The position numbers and the translations under genes are program-made. Of a stretch of DNA of 64,000 nt, positions 39,526 to 52,800 are shown one piece after another (within the stretch, counting starts at the first letter, position 1; each line of letters starts with the position of its first letter). The notes below the pieces were generated by a model. That model was not told the DNA's origin. It saw only the letters and a list, made by a program, of their open reading frames with translations, and did not search any database. Origin of the DNA: Saxidomus purpurata (taxonomy: Eukaryota > Mollusca > Bivalvia > Venerida > Veneridae); the NCBI GenBank assembly GCA_022818135.1, contig JAFMSR010000015.1, positions 30,047,193 through 30,111,192 on the forward strand, read 5' to 3'.

Positions 39526-39725
39526 GGTCGAATTTCGGTTAAATTGGGTCATAAGTAGGCCATGTACTCAGGTGAGCAATATAGAGTCATCTTGACCCTC
39601 TTGTATTTGGATTTACCTAGTTTAAAAGTGGTACACATTGATATAGGTGTATACCCTAGTTGTATAAAAGACATCTGATTTGAGTGTTAAATCAACTATC
39701 AGTATATAAAACTTCCTGTTTTCAG

Positions 39726-39884
39726 AGATCACATTTATTTTATGTAAGGTTTTCAGATTTGTCGGATAATATTCAACCATGTTTGCCTATCAGTTTGAAT
39801 ATGCTAAGTATGCTGAATTAAATAATGCAAAGTTAAAAAAGTCAGTTGGAACAGAGCAGGTTTCTATGGAGTATTTAGATTCCA
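39726..39884 (+). CDS. MCF2L: MCF2L-like RhoGEF, first coding exon (ATG 39779)
   Basis: After acceptor GTTTTCAG, 53 bases of leader precede ATG at 39779. The coding part is MFAYQFEYAKYAELNNAKLK then KSVGTEQVSMEYLDS plus one base, ending at GTAAGT. The one-base exit joins the CA start of the exon at 55388 to give Thr and keeps the frame. An acceptor before the leader implies at least one upstream non-coding exon. No known domain lies in these 35 residues. Confidence 0.6.
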
Positions 39885-42800
39885 GTAAGTAAATCTTTAA
39901 ATTATTTTCTTGTTTATTTATAAATGCATGCCATGTCCTATTTAATGAACCTGCCTTGGTTAGGTTGCAGACTTGATTGCATTATGAAAGTTGACAGTTT
40001 CTAAGGATGGAAGGCTGGGGAACAGGTCCTTCCAAGGAACAATGTTAACCTAAGGACATATTTGTATAGATTGACATTTTGACATTTAATAAGCAGTGTT
40101 TGGAATGTTGTTTTTTTTGTACAAATAACAAATTCACTGATAATTAAGAAAATCTTTTGGGAAATATTGTAGACATCTAAAGTTATCATAGGACTTGAAG
40201 CAAATCAAAAAGTATTTTTTAGTTTTTTAGTTAACAATAAATTTTAAAGTGTGATGTATAAGTGTTCTGGGTAAAACCTTTATGGATTGATAACCTCATC
40301 TCATTTATTTCATTCTATCACCTGATGTGACTCATTTTTTAAAAACTTTTATATCATTGAAATAGTTTTACTTGTCTTGCTTTCTGGTAAAATTTTACAT
40401 TTTTATATGCAAAAAGGTGTTTGAAAAGATAGATAAAGTTATTTCTAAAAGTTTCACCATTATGCAGATAGTATAGTCTCATTTCTGAGAACAAAAATGT
40501 ATAACCACACTAATTCATATTTGTTTTGTGGGGGAGTCACAATATTTGACTTAAAATTGATGAAAAATTAAAACTAATTTCAAATAGAATAATTCTTTGT
40601 AGCCTCATGTTGCAAGGGATTGAAGCATTATTGCTTTTTGGTGAGTTTTTGTCGGAAACAGGAGTAAATGAAAATTACACAATCAATAATAATCATGAGA
40701 AAGATTTGTGTAAGCTAAAAGGCTTGCACTTGGCATTTATTTAGTTCCTGAAATTATAAGTTTAATTTCTGGTTTTATTGTCAGGAAGTTTTACTTATTA
40801 TAACCAGTGGTAAACCAGTTCTAAATTATGACAGATCTTGCACAGAGTAAACAACAATTTATCCCGAGGAAGTAATCAATACGACATTAAATTGTTCATA
40901 TCAATATCATATAAGTCACTTCTATTTTTAGCCATGGGAAATTTTCTATGTAAGGTTGAATCACTAACAATAATTGTTTATTTTTTTAGTTTCGCTAGTG
41001 GTAAGTAGCCTTAAGATAAAGTACACAAAGTGTTACAAATGTGGTATTGAGTCTGAAGAAAAGGTGACATAGAAGGCATCAAAATGTTAATGACTTCCAT
41101 TCTTTTAATCAGTTTCATTAACTGCTTTTCAATTAAAAGACTTTCGTAAAATGTATACAATATCGTACCATAAATTATAAACTTACTGTTAAAATGAAAT
41201 TTGTTTTGAGGGAACAGATGAAATACTAATAAACTGTCAGGCTTTCCTGAATTCTCTATCTATATAATGGACAAAGTCTAGTTAAATGTATTGATGATTG
41301 TTATGCAAAAATGTTATCTTAATTACTAATTGACCCAAACACAGGTAACATGAATTGATGAACAGTGCATTATGAGTCATAGGGTGGTCTGTAGTGAAAT
41401 ATGATGCATATGAATAAATCATTTTGAACTGCAAAGGTTAATTTTTAAGAATACTTGTATTTGAAATTTAAAATATAAATTAGAAGGTTTGAAAATACAT
41501 TATATTGGACCTATATTTACTTGTGGAAATACCAGCATTTAATTTAAAGATGTGCCAATTGTCAAAAGGTGAGATTTGTTTCAATTAGTTTAGTTTGAAC
41601 CCAAAAAAATGAACAATTATTTTTTATGTCAATAGTAATATAAGTTAAACAAATATTTCAAAATAAAATTTTGAGAAAATTCGAAAGTATATTCTGTTTT
41701 AAAGGCATTTAAGACTTGATTGGATATACATACTGTCCTTAAAAACTAAGGACAGCCAACATATAATACAGCCAACAGCCTTTCAAACTGTCGGGATAAT
41801 CATAACACAAACTTTTCACTGGACCTTAGTTTATATCTGCCATGACTGGACTGAACCATTGTTTATATCTGCCATGACTGAACCATTGTTTATATCTGCC
41901 ATGACTGGTCTGAACCATTGTTTATATCTGCCATGACTGGACTGAACCATTGTTTATATCTGCCATGACTGAACTGGACTATTGTTTATATCTGCCATGA
42001 CTGAACCATTGTTTATATCTGCCATGACTGAACTGAACCATTGTTTATATCTGCCATGACTGAACCATTGTTTATATCTGCCATGACTGGACTGAACCAT
42101 TGTTTATATCTGCCATGACTGGACTGGACTATTGTTTATATCTGCCATGACTGAACCATTGTTTATATCTGCCATGACTGAACTGAACCATTGTTTATAT
42201 CTGCCATGACTGAACCATTGTTTATATCTGCCATGACTGGACTGAACCATTGTTTATATCGGCCATGACTGGTACTGGACTATAGTTTATATTCCATGAT
42301 TGAAATTGTTTATATCTGCCATGACTGGACTGAACCATTGTTTATATCTACCATGACAAGACTGGACTATTGTTTATATCTGCCATGACTGGACTGAACC
42401 ATTGTTTATATCTGCCATGAATGGACTGAACCATTGTTTATATCTGCCATGAATGGACTGAACCATTGTTTATATCTGCCATGAATGGACTGAACCATTG
42501 TTTATATCTGCCATGACTGGACTGAACCATTGTTTATATTCTGTCATGACTGGATTTAACCATTGTTTATATTCTGTCATGACTGGATTTAACCATTGTT
42601 TATATCTGCCATGACTGGATTGAACCATTTTTTATATCTGCCATGACTGGACTGGGCCATTGCTTATTCTGTCCTGTAAAGTTTCCATCCAACTATTATG
42701 CTGTGAATTTTGCAGCAAATTGTTAAAAATAACAAGATTGATAAATGATAAATAAATAAGTTAAAATTGGTATGAAAATGTTGAGAACTTATTGTAGGAC

Positions 42801-45800
42801 TTTTGTATTATATTTTAAAGTCTGTCTCATGCAATTCAATTCTACATTTAAAGAAAATTAATCTTTTCAAACATATAGATTTTACTAAATGTCAAAACTC
42901 TATTAAGAATTGTTAAGTAACTCTGAGCTATGTGCCATTTTTATTATTCTGCTTCAGGAAATAGTTTGATTATTTCTTTTTATTCTCAAAACCTTTTTAT
43001 TTACATCATTGATTGACCACGACTTTACTAGCTCAAGGCTTATCCAGGTTGACATGACATCACCTTGAAGTTAAATCTTTTATTTTGTTTGATTTATTGT
43101 TAATTTTCTATTGTAAAATGTGTTAATAACTTCCTTAAGTGACAGATGTAATCTAACAGAAATATTGGTATATAAACCTAAGCATTTTATGAATTCAAAC
43201 ATTCAAAAAAATACTACAATTACTTTCCTTACTCTGTGTTATTAAAACTCTGTGTTCTTAGTGAAATTTAAATGGACATTTCTCATTCTTTGTGACTCTT
43301 AAACATATCTGGACTTTGTGTAAACCTATGTGATATTCTTAGTGAATAATTGAATTGTTACTTAACTGAAATAAAAGATTGTCATATTTTGCCTGAGTGT
43401 CTTACTTGGAACTTTATCGAAAAAGACTGTGTAGACTTGATATTCATTTGAAATTCCCCTAATATTTACATGTAAAGGAACAACGCTTCTTAATCTTCAT
43501 GTTTTAGCGCCATAGGTTACAGTGATTTAGGCCTTGTTAAGTAGATGGCTAGTAAGTAACTTACCTGATATTAACAGGTTGTTACTTACTGTAATTGAGT
43601 TGTGATTACAAATACAGGTATAATCTTTTCATCACAACAGATCTGTTTAAACTTTATGATACTGAACAACATGGTGGCTGCAGATATGTCTTCTTGTGCC
43701 GGCTACCTGTAGGCAAGTCTCAGCAACATTAAGGGGTCAGTAAATGTCTGTCAGTTGTCTGGTTATTCATGCTTTTACTTTAAAACCATTTAATTCAAAT
43801 AACAAGATTTAGTGCAGAAAACAAAAAAATAACTCTTGAATCAGTACTTTTTAATTATTACCCTTTTCAGTTACCCTATGGACCCCGTTTTGTCTGTATG
43901 AATTTAAAGGCTATGCGAGTCCGAATGTTGAAAACTCAGACGTCCGAGGCAAATGCTGACATTTAAAACTACAATTGTTCTCAAACAGGCCCCTGTGGCA
44001 TAGTTTTTGAGCACTAAAATATTTTTCACAGACATAAAGCAGACATGTATACTCAAACCTAGGTATAATTGACATTTATTTGCAGTTGAAATTGACATCG
44101 TTTTTAAATATAACAAATATAAAAGTCCAAGTGCAGAATATCAGACACCGTGACCCTTGCCGTGACCCCTGTAGTGGCCAGTGGAAATTTTACTTTCATG
44201 TTACAGCTAATCTATTGGCTGACGATAACATACGAGTAAACCGAAAGTAGCAAACACTTTTCTAAAGTCTTTGCCAAAACACATGCATGTCTGTCGACTG
44301 TGTAACAAAATATGCCGTTGTGCAAAGGATATCAATGCATTATGATAGTTATGTACAGAACAATTACTCAATCGGTGAGTTTTACTTATCTAGGCCATAT
44401 CTTGAGAACTATAATTAAACAATTAAACGACAATCAAGCAAAACTTGATACATGTAAATTATTGTTGACATGACTAGAGTTAATTTTCTTTGAAGTTGTA
44501 GCTGGAAGTTCTTAAATTTCCAACAATGAGAGGTGCATGAAACAACAATTGTGTCTTCAGTAGTTATCTCCCTTTGAACATTACTGTCAACAGATTTTAA
44601 AGCAATAATTCACATATAGGAGTTAAGGTCTACTGGTCAGGTTGTCGATCTCATCATAATTTTATGTTGTCTTTACATGTTGAAAGGTCACAAGTCTGTT
44701 TTTGTGTCCACTCAGTTACTTCTGTAACGACGCCATGGTTCCTTGATTTGGAAACAACAGGCATTTTTTAGGGGTATTTTTAATTCTGTTTAGTTAGATA
44801 ACTTTAGTTGAACTTTTGAATTTAAGAGCTTTTTTCCTTTTAAGAGGCAACACTTGTTTCGAATTGATTACAGAAATAATTTTAGTGCAACATGCATTTT
44901 CCTTTTTAAACTGGTGAGTAGGACTTAATCGAAAACTGCTTTTGTCGAAACTTTATCTACCATGCTATTGAGCAGGCAACAGATTTTGTTTAAAAGGAAA
45001 TGTTTGTTGTAAAGGTATATGAGTCATGTATATTGTGGTAGCAGCTTGTACTGAAACAGTATATTTTATGATTTTCAATGCATTTTGTTGACAATTGCTT
45101 TGATTTATGTCATATTCCTTATACTTGATTAATAGCACTGGAGAAATCTGATTTTGCAAAAGTAATAAAAATTGTATCCCTGTAGTTTATAGTTTCCTAA
45201 AAGTTATAGCGAGCTTCAGAGTCTTAGTCTATCAGAAGTCAGACACTAATGTTTCATCTTTAACAAAAGATCAGCTCCTTGGTCCATTCTCCACCTATTA
45301 TTTATTTGTTAAAGTTATATAGCGTAACTATTTTTGAGGGCAGTCAGCTTAATATTACTTTTGGTGGTTACGCAGTCACTTTTAAAAGTTCGATAACATC
45401 ACCAAAAACTGCATCTTAGGAGCTGAGATTTGGAAATACTGTTGTTATTACAACATTATGTCAGTTCAATGAAAAAATATGGTTCGGTAAATTGTTATTT
45501 TGGCAGATATAAGCTTGTGAAAATGATTTTTATATTTGAGCAAATTTAAATCTACATCGACAAATAGGTGCATAAATTATCACAGCTTGAATTTTCTTTA
45601 CTTATTAGTGTATACCGGAGATTTATTGAAAAACTGAACCCTTATACAAAAACTTTCAATTTACTGTAAGAACTCCGCTCTATCAAGTCGCTCCCATTCT
45701 GTCGGGTTCCCTGGTGTGGAGAATGAAGAAATTCTTTAGATTGTGTTACATGAGCAATAACCTGCTTATAGTTTATCACTGAAATTGTGATAAAGCTATA

Positions 45801-48800
45801 TATGTTAAGACATTAAAACCTGATAATGAATTTAATTAAATTTGATCAGATAAAATTATGCATTTACTGATAGAATAATGCTAGGACTATATACAAGGAA
45901 TATACTGCAGAATCCGATGTTGACAAGTGCTTTCATTTTGTGTCTTAACAAGGAAGTGTTGTTTGATGCAATGAGATATGTGGCAAAGTTATGTACTCTC
46001 AATTTAAAAAAAAATAACGACATTTAAGGATTGTTTGTTGTATAAAAAGTTAATAATTTGACATGTTTCGCAACATCTTTCTTGGTAATATAAGTGGCAA
46101 AAGAACTTGTAACATTCAAAGTGATCATGAGCCATCAATATAGTATACAGTGAATGAATCAACTAATATTGTGTCTCTTAAGAGATATCAAAGTACTTGT
46201 AGCTATTGTATTAATGTACCAAAAAATATGTATTACTAGCGAAATCGAAAGTGACCGTTATTTGTATGAAAAACATTCGTAACGTTGCTTTTTAAATTGA
46301 AAGTACATGTTATAAAATTTATTACAGCGCAGTAGTTTTTTTCAACGATTGATATTGAAAAAAAACGACGCTTTTCTGACAAAAATGTTTCTTGAAGAGA
46401 CGACAAAAATATGACAGATATTGGTAGGTATACGGCAACATTGTTTTAGAGTTAATAAAACACAGTTCTATCATTATTCTATCAGTAAAATCATTATTCT
46501 GAATGTAAGTTTCTCGACTGATCCTGGAGCTTTAATACTGATTGCCTACAGCCTGATCAATAATATGAAAAAAATCTAAAAATAACTTGATAAAACTGTA
46601 AAAGTGAAAATGAGTTTCAGATAAATAAATAATGTTTCTACATTAAGTTCTTGTCAAGCTGAGTATATGATTTATCCCTATATAGTAGAGCTTACAGGAA
46701 AAGGGGCTGTAATCCATCCAGACTTACGTATCTAGTGTTTTATAATGATCTGTGGAATCAATAGTCATGTGCCTGCATGGTTGAGCCTGTTTGTAATTAT
46801 TGATGACGCTGTTCTGCGACATGAAAGGATAGCTTTACTCGTACGGAGAGATGGCTGCAAGCGTTTATTGGAATTTGAATATAATCATTACGTTAGCAAA
46901 CGGCAAAACTACTCTTGTTATTCCACTCTGATTTTTGTATAGTTTTGCAGAGTGTTTTTTTTTTCTTAATTCACTTACGGAATTTTATCTGTGATACTGA
47001 ATTATAGAACAGAGGAATTGTGGAGTTAATGGAAATGGTGCTATATTGGGACATGTCCTGATAAGTTTTAGTTTGAATTTTTCTGCGGATATGAAAACAG
47101 ATACAAATTTTGGAGGGGATTAATTTACAAAGTGTTTCCGAGTGATTTTTGGACGCAAGGTGATGGCAGGTTATAAAACTTGAATGTGTGTAATTCCTGT
47201 TGAAGTGTATATTTTGTGTTTCTAAAAACACGTTAATCATTATATTTTTAAATTACTGTCTTATACCAGAAGCGGTCTTTCGTTTCTATTGAGTTTCACC
47301 AAATGTTAAGAATATAAGATTATTATTTTCGGTAGTGTAAACAACAGTAGTAGATACTAGTAGACTATTAAATGGTAGACTATGACATGGGTGGACACCA
47401 GTAGTTTAGACTCTTAAGTAGTAGACCATGAAAGGAATTATTGCTGCGGCACTTTGTGTATTGAGCTGACTCATAGGATATAGATGGTAGAAAAGTAGGT
47501 TATTGATATTGTAGTAAACATTAAGTGTAAACATAGGGTAGACCATAGAACAGTAGACTTTGACATAGTAGACTATAGCAAAGTAGTCCATGGATATTGA
47601 TATGTTTCAGTCTGTAGCAACCGGAAATGTTATATTTTAAAAATCAGTAAGATGATGTAATACAGTGGAACTTCCGAAAACCGGACCTTCCAAATACCGG
47701 AAACTTCTGAAAAACGGACGATTTGTTAAGTCCCGAAATTTTCTCCTCTATTTTCTATGATAAAACGTACTTCCAAATAACGGAACTTCCAAATTCCGAA
47801 TACGGACGATATTTTTGTAAATTTTAACTTATCTCAGTACAAATTGTCTTCCAAGCCTAAGACCTGCCCTTCTGGATCATGAATTAAATGCTTCTGGTAA
47901 AATGATTGCCATTGTTGGCCAATTAACGGTTATCGTTTATTTTGACACTTGTTAGAATCACAAACTGCCAATCAAAGGATTAAGAATATAATATAAGACA
48001 ATGATATCGAATAAACAAAGGATCAGCGAATTAATTAACTCCAAAATGTCGTAGAATTGAACTGTCCCTAAAGGATATAATTAAAATAATTTGTGAGTCT
48101 GAAGTGGTTCCAAAACCAACTCTTCAGGTGTGTGTTTTATTTTCAAATTTGTTTAACATGATATTGATTGAAAAATCGTTTTCTTGAAGTACAAATGTAT
48201 CTTATTTTCCCTGAACACGTCGCAATTTGAACTTTATTTGAAAAGTGTCCTGTATTTTCCATTTCGTGCTACAATATGATGCTTTATTTTTATTCATTTT
48301 ATTTTTTTAAATACATTATAAAATGTGTTTAACATTGTTGCATAATGCTAAACAAGAGTTACTATCACTTCTATGCACTAAACTAAGGACTTTTCAAACT
48401 ATGGAGAACCTTTGATTATCTCTCCCTTTATCAGTCCAAATCACCACAGACTTCCAAATACCGGAAACTTCCAAAAACCGAACTTTTCTGCAGGTCCCAT
48501 CAGTGTTCGGTTTTCGGAAGTTCCACTGTAGTAATAAAGTTATTAAAGTTGACCGCTAGTTTCTGTATGGTCTTGGATTGTAGACAACTTTTTAAAGTGA
48601 TTTTTCGGAGTCTTTTAACCCCTATTAATTTTAGGGTCAGTGAATTAAAGGTCAAGGTCAGCATGACCTTTAACAGTCATTTTAATATAGGAGTGGCATA
48701 GAGTGTTGATGTCAGTTAGATGGCTTCCTTTATGGTTACACTTCTTGGTCATACCTAGGTGATAATAGATGTTTTTATTTCTTTCTATGACTTTCTATGA

Positions 48801-49820
48801 CTTGACATTACCAGCTTTAAATCTGAACTGCTGCTTTGTTTTTTGTTATCAATTACATTCTTCAACATTGTTCATTGAAATGGCATAAACAAAATTGGCA
48901 ATGACAAGTTTCCTTGATATGGAATGATACATATTTAAACAATGCAAAATCATAGAAAGAATATTTATATATATACATATAAAAAGCTGTGGTTCATTTT
49001 TGACTTATGAAACAGAGAAGATTCATAGACAAACAGGAGCCAACATGTTCAGTCCCTACATCAAAAGGTTTTCAATAAGAATTAATGAAAGTCCGCTACT
49101 TCAATTAAATTGCGTGGTTCAAAGTGCACAAGTGGTTACTAATGCAAAACTGGGTTGAAAACCTACTGGTTCTCTCCCATTTCCTTGACAACACTCTACA
49201 GGTAACAGCTTTCATTTGACTTTCATGAAACTTGCTCAGAAGGTTGCCTGCAACCTGTAGATAGATTTTGGGGTCAGTGGGTCAAACGTTAAGATCACAG
49301 AGACTTGAACTTCAAAAATCTTTCCCCCTCAATATCTTAAGATCTATATCACCTACAGTCTTCACACTTCATAATATGATTGGTCTTTTTGAGTAACTTT
49401 TCTTTGATAACACTTTACATGTCACAATTTTCATTTGACTTTCATGAAACTTGCTCACTGTAGATGATCCCTAGTGTTTCTGGGGTCAGTGGGTTTAAGG
49501 TAAGATCAGAGTGAAGCAGACTTTTCCGCTCAATATTTTTAAAACCAATTATCAACAACAGCCTACAAACTTCATAGGATGATTGGTCTTACTGAGTAGA
49601 CGATTTTTTGTTTTTTTGGGGGGGGGGGGGGGGGGGGGGGGGGCCCCCCCCGGGTTTTTTTTTCAAAAATCCCCCCCCAGAAACAAAAAACCACCCCCCC
49701 CCCCCCCCCCCCCGGCCCCCCCCCCCCCCCCCCCTTACCCCCTTCTGGTGTTGGCTTCCCCGGGGCCCCCCCCCGCGTTTTTGGGGGGCCCGGGGGCCCC
49801 CCCCCCCCCCCCCCCCCGCC

Positions 49821-49878
<58 letters not shown>

Positions 49879-52800
49879 GGCCCCCCCCCCCCCCCCCTCT
49901 TTTTGTTTTTTTTTTACATGTCCAAGTAATTTATTTCACTGCTCAAAAATACATCGAGTACAGGAAATAGACTGTAAACAAAGATATAAATGACGTTTCA
50001 TATACATTTATTTCAAAGAAGTATGTTCCACAATGACACAGGTTTTACTGCCATGTTTTAAACCTATATATATATCTGCCTGAGCATCTTCATCCTCAAT
50101 ACCTGAGTTAAAAATAAAATTATGTCTGGTTAGTCCTCATTCACTTCAGTTGATTGATTTTCCTCCACAGAAACATGCATGTTTGTGAATGAACAAAAAC
50201 ACAAAGTCCAAATGGAAATGTTCATGCAAGGTTTATTGGATTTTTCTGCTGACTTAAAAAAACACATGCTTTCGCTTGCAAGTTGGCGAGAAATAATTGA
50301 TGGTTAGATACAGACTGTTGATTTCTAACCAAGGGCAATACTAATTAGACTATCTTAGTTTTGCAACTTGGCTTGAGACCATGTGAGATCCTCCCTCATT
50401 CAACAGGGCTTGAGACCATGTGAGATCCTCCCTCATTCTACTGGGCTTGAGACCATGTGAGATCCTCCCTCATTCTACTGGGCTTGAGACCGTGTGAGAT
50501 CCTCGCTCATTCAACTGGGCTTGAGACCATGTGAGATCCTCCCTCATTCAACTGGGCTTGAGACCTGTTGATATCCTCCCTCATTCAACTGGACTTCAGA
50601 TCTGTTGAGATCCTCCCTCATTCAACTGGACTTCAGACCTGTTGAGATCCTCCCTCATTCAACTTGGCTTGAGACCTGTCGAGATTCTCCCTTATTCAAC
50701 TGGGCTTGAGATCTGTCGAGATTCTCCTTCATTCAACTGGGCTTGAGACCATGTGAGATCTCCCTCATTCAACTGGGCTTGAGACCATGTGAGATCCTCC
50801 CTCATTCAACTGGGCTTGAGACCTGTTGATATCCTCCCTCATTCAACTGGGCTTGAGACCTGTTGAGATCCTCCCTCATTCAACTGGACTTGAGACCTGT
50901 CGAGATCCTCCCTCATTCAACTGGACTTGAGACCATGTGAGATTCTCCCTCATTCAACTGGACTTGAGACCTGTCGAGATTGTCCCAAGTCAACATTTTA
51001 CTAACTCGGTGTCTTTTTGTTCTTAGATAGTGTTGAGACTGAAGCAGAAAACTTTCCCCTATGTGCTAGTCTATAGCTCACAATGCCACTATTTTAGTAT
51101 TTTTTATAAGGAAATACTTTGAACCTTGCAGTTTACAAAAAAGCAAAAACATAGTGAAGCTTGGATATTTTCTGGATGGTAGTTTCTTCTGTGCTTGCTG
51201 CTAGACCCAAATATTGTGTGCCGTGATTTAGGAACTAACCTTTATTCACCAATGACTTTCATTTTAGCTGGTTGCAAGTCCACAATCTAGGAAAAGCACC
51301 TGCCAATGATTTTGAGTTAATCCTGGAGGGACACCACATCATGGAGAGGAATTTCTGTAAAATATTGTTGAAAAACTAGCTCCGGCTGGGACATAACAGT
51401 TATTTGTACCCGGATGGGACTGTCTTCTGGAAATGTTGAAGACTTGATAAAATCATTGCATTTGTGATACATCTTTCTTTTGTATAAAATGGGATGTTAG
51501 AACAAGTTCCTACCTTCTACCCTTATTTCTATCCATCTTGGTATGTCCCACCCGGATCACGAAAAAAGTCACCTACAGTGTTTTTTTGCTCAAATAAATT
51601 GAAATTTACATCAATTACTACATTGAAATACTACAAAGGTTTGTTTAATGACAATCTTATCTGGCCCTTTTTACCTTACAATGTGCCTTTGATGATGTGC
51701 TGAGAGTGTTCCAGTCTACAACACCTTTTAACTGACAATTTGGTTACAAGGCCTAGATACTTATGACAGAGTCTGTATCAGGAAACGCTAGATTATTGAG
51801 ATGCTGCCTGCCTGAATCACAGAAAGTTTTATTGTTGCTCAGGGCGCCTCAAGCTCCACAAAGCACTATACTAATTCCGACAGTAACAGTAAATTTTAAA
51901 GCAGACATGCAGGCCGCAGTATATCTTCAGGAAGTTAACACATTTATTCCAGCTATTGTTGTGTAATCACTTCCAAGTAGTGACTCTGGTTTTGTACAGA
52001 AGAACAATACAAATATACTTTAGCTTGTGCATAAAAGCTCGTTATTTGAGCTGTTATTTTGTACAAAAGCTTGCTCGGCTCTTGATGCAGATGTATCAGA
52101 CATTTTAATCACTAGAAATGGAAGATGGAATAATGTCCCCATCAATGCGGGAGAATTTTCCTGGATTTTTACAAGTCTTTAGGGAAACTGTTTACCATCT
52201 TTCATATATGATTGGCTATGTATGGATGTTTTACTTAAGTGGAGCAGTATTTAATGTTTCTTACCATGATTGATCGGATTTCTTAGAAAAGTGGCCAAAA
52301 AGGAGGTTGTCATGGAGACGGTTTTGTAAGAATGAGTTTGGTCATTCATGATGTGATAAATGGAGCTGATTTTGGTAAATGAAAAATGTGTATGTCAGTG
52401 AAATGGGTTTATGGAAAGAATTTGGCCAAAACCACTAGGTTACATTGACCTGATTGGGTAGAGGTGACCATACATTAATTCACATAATGCTCGAAGATTT
52501 TTACTCTTTTTTTTTTTGGTCAATATTGGACTAGGACCTCTACAATCCCTCTCTCTATAGGCGTGAGTACCTGATTGGTCAGAACTCTGTCATTGAGAGT
52601 AGCCGGTATAGTTGTATGATCTTTAGTCAATAAATATTAAATATGTAAGTTCAAACTAAATTGAATTATCAAATGTTGCACATTGGACATCACAAAACAT
52701 GTCCTTGAAAAGGAGCAGCTAATTAAAATTAACAATTTCTAGTTTTCAACAGAAAACATTAATTAACCCTTCTATAAAATATTTATTAACATTTTGATAA

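Noticed and set aside
43665..43715. ATGGTGGCTGCAGATATG as a possible alternative start exon
   Set aside because: Only 13 codons to a stop, and the possible donor (GTAGGC) is weak.
46745..46942. 65-residue ORF in the large RhoGEF intron, considered as an alternative first exon
   Set aside because: No donor in phase with the exon at 55388 was found.
49583..49993. Proline/glycine-rich ORFs
   Set aside because: Produced by poly-G and poly-C runs.
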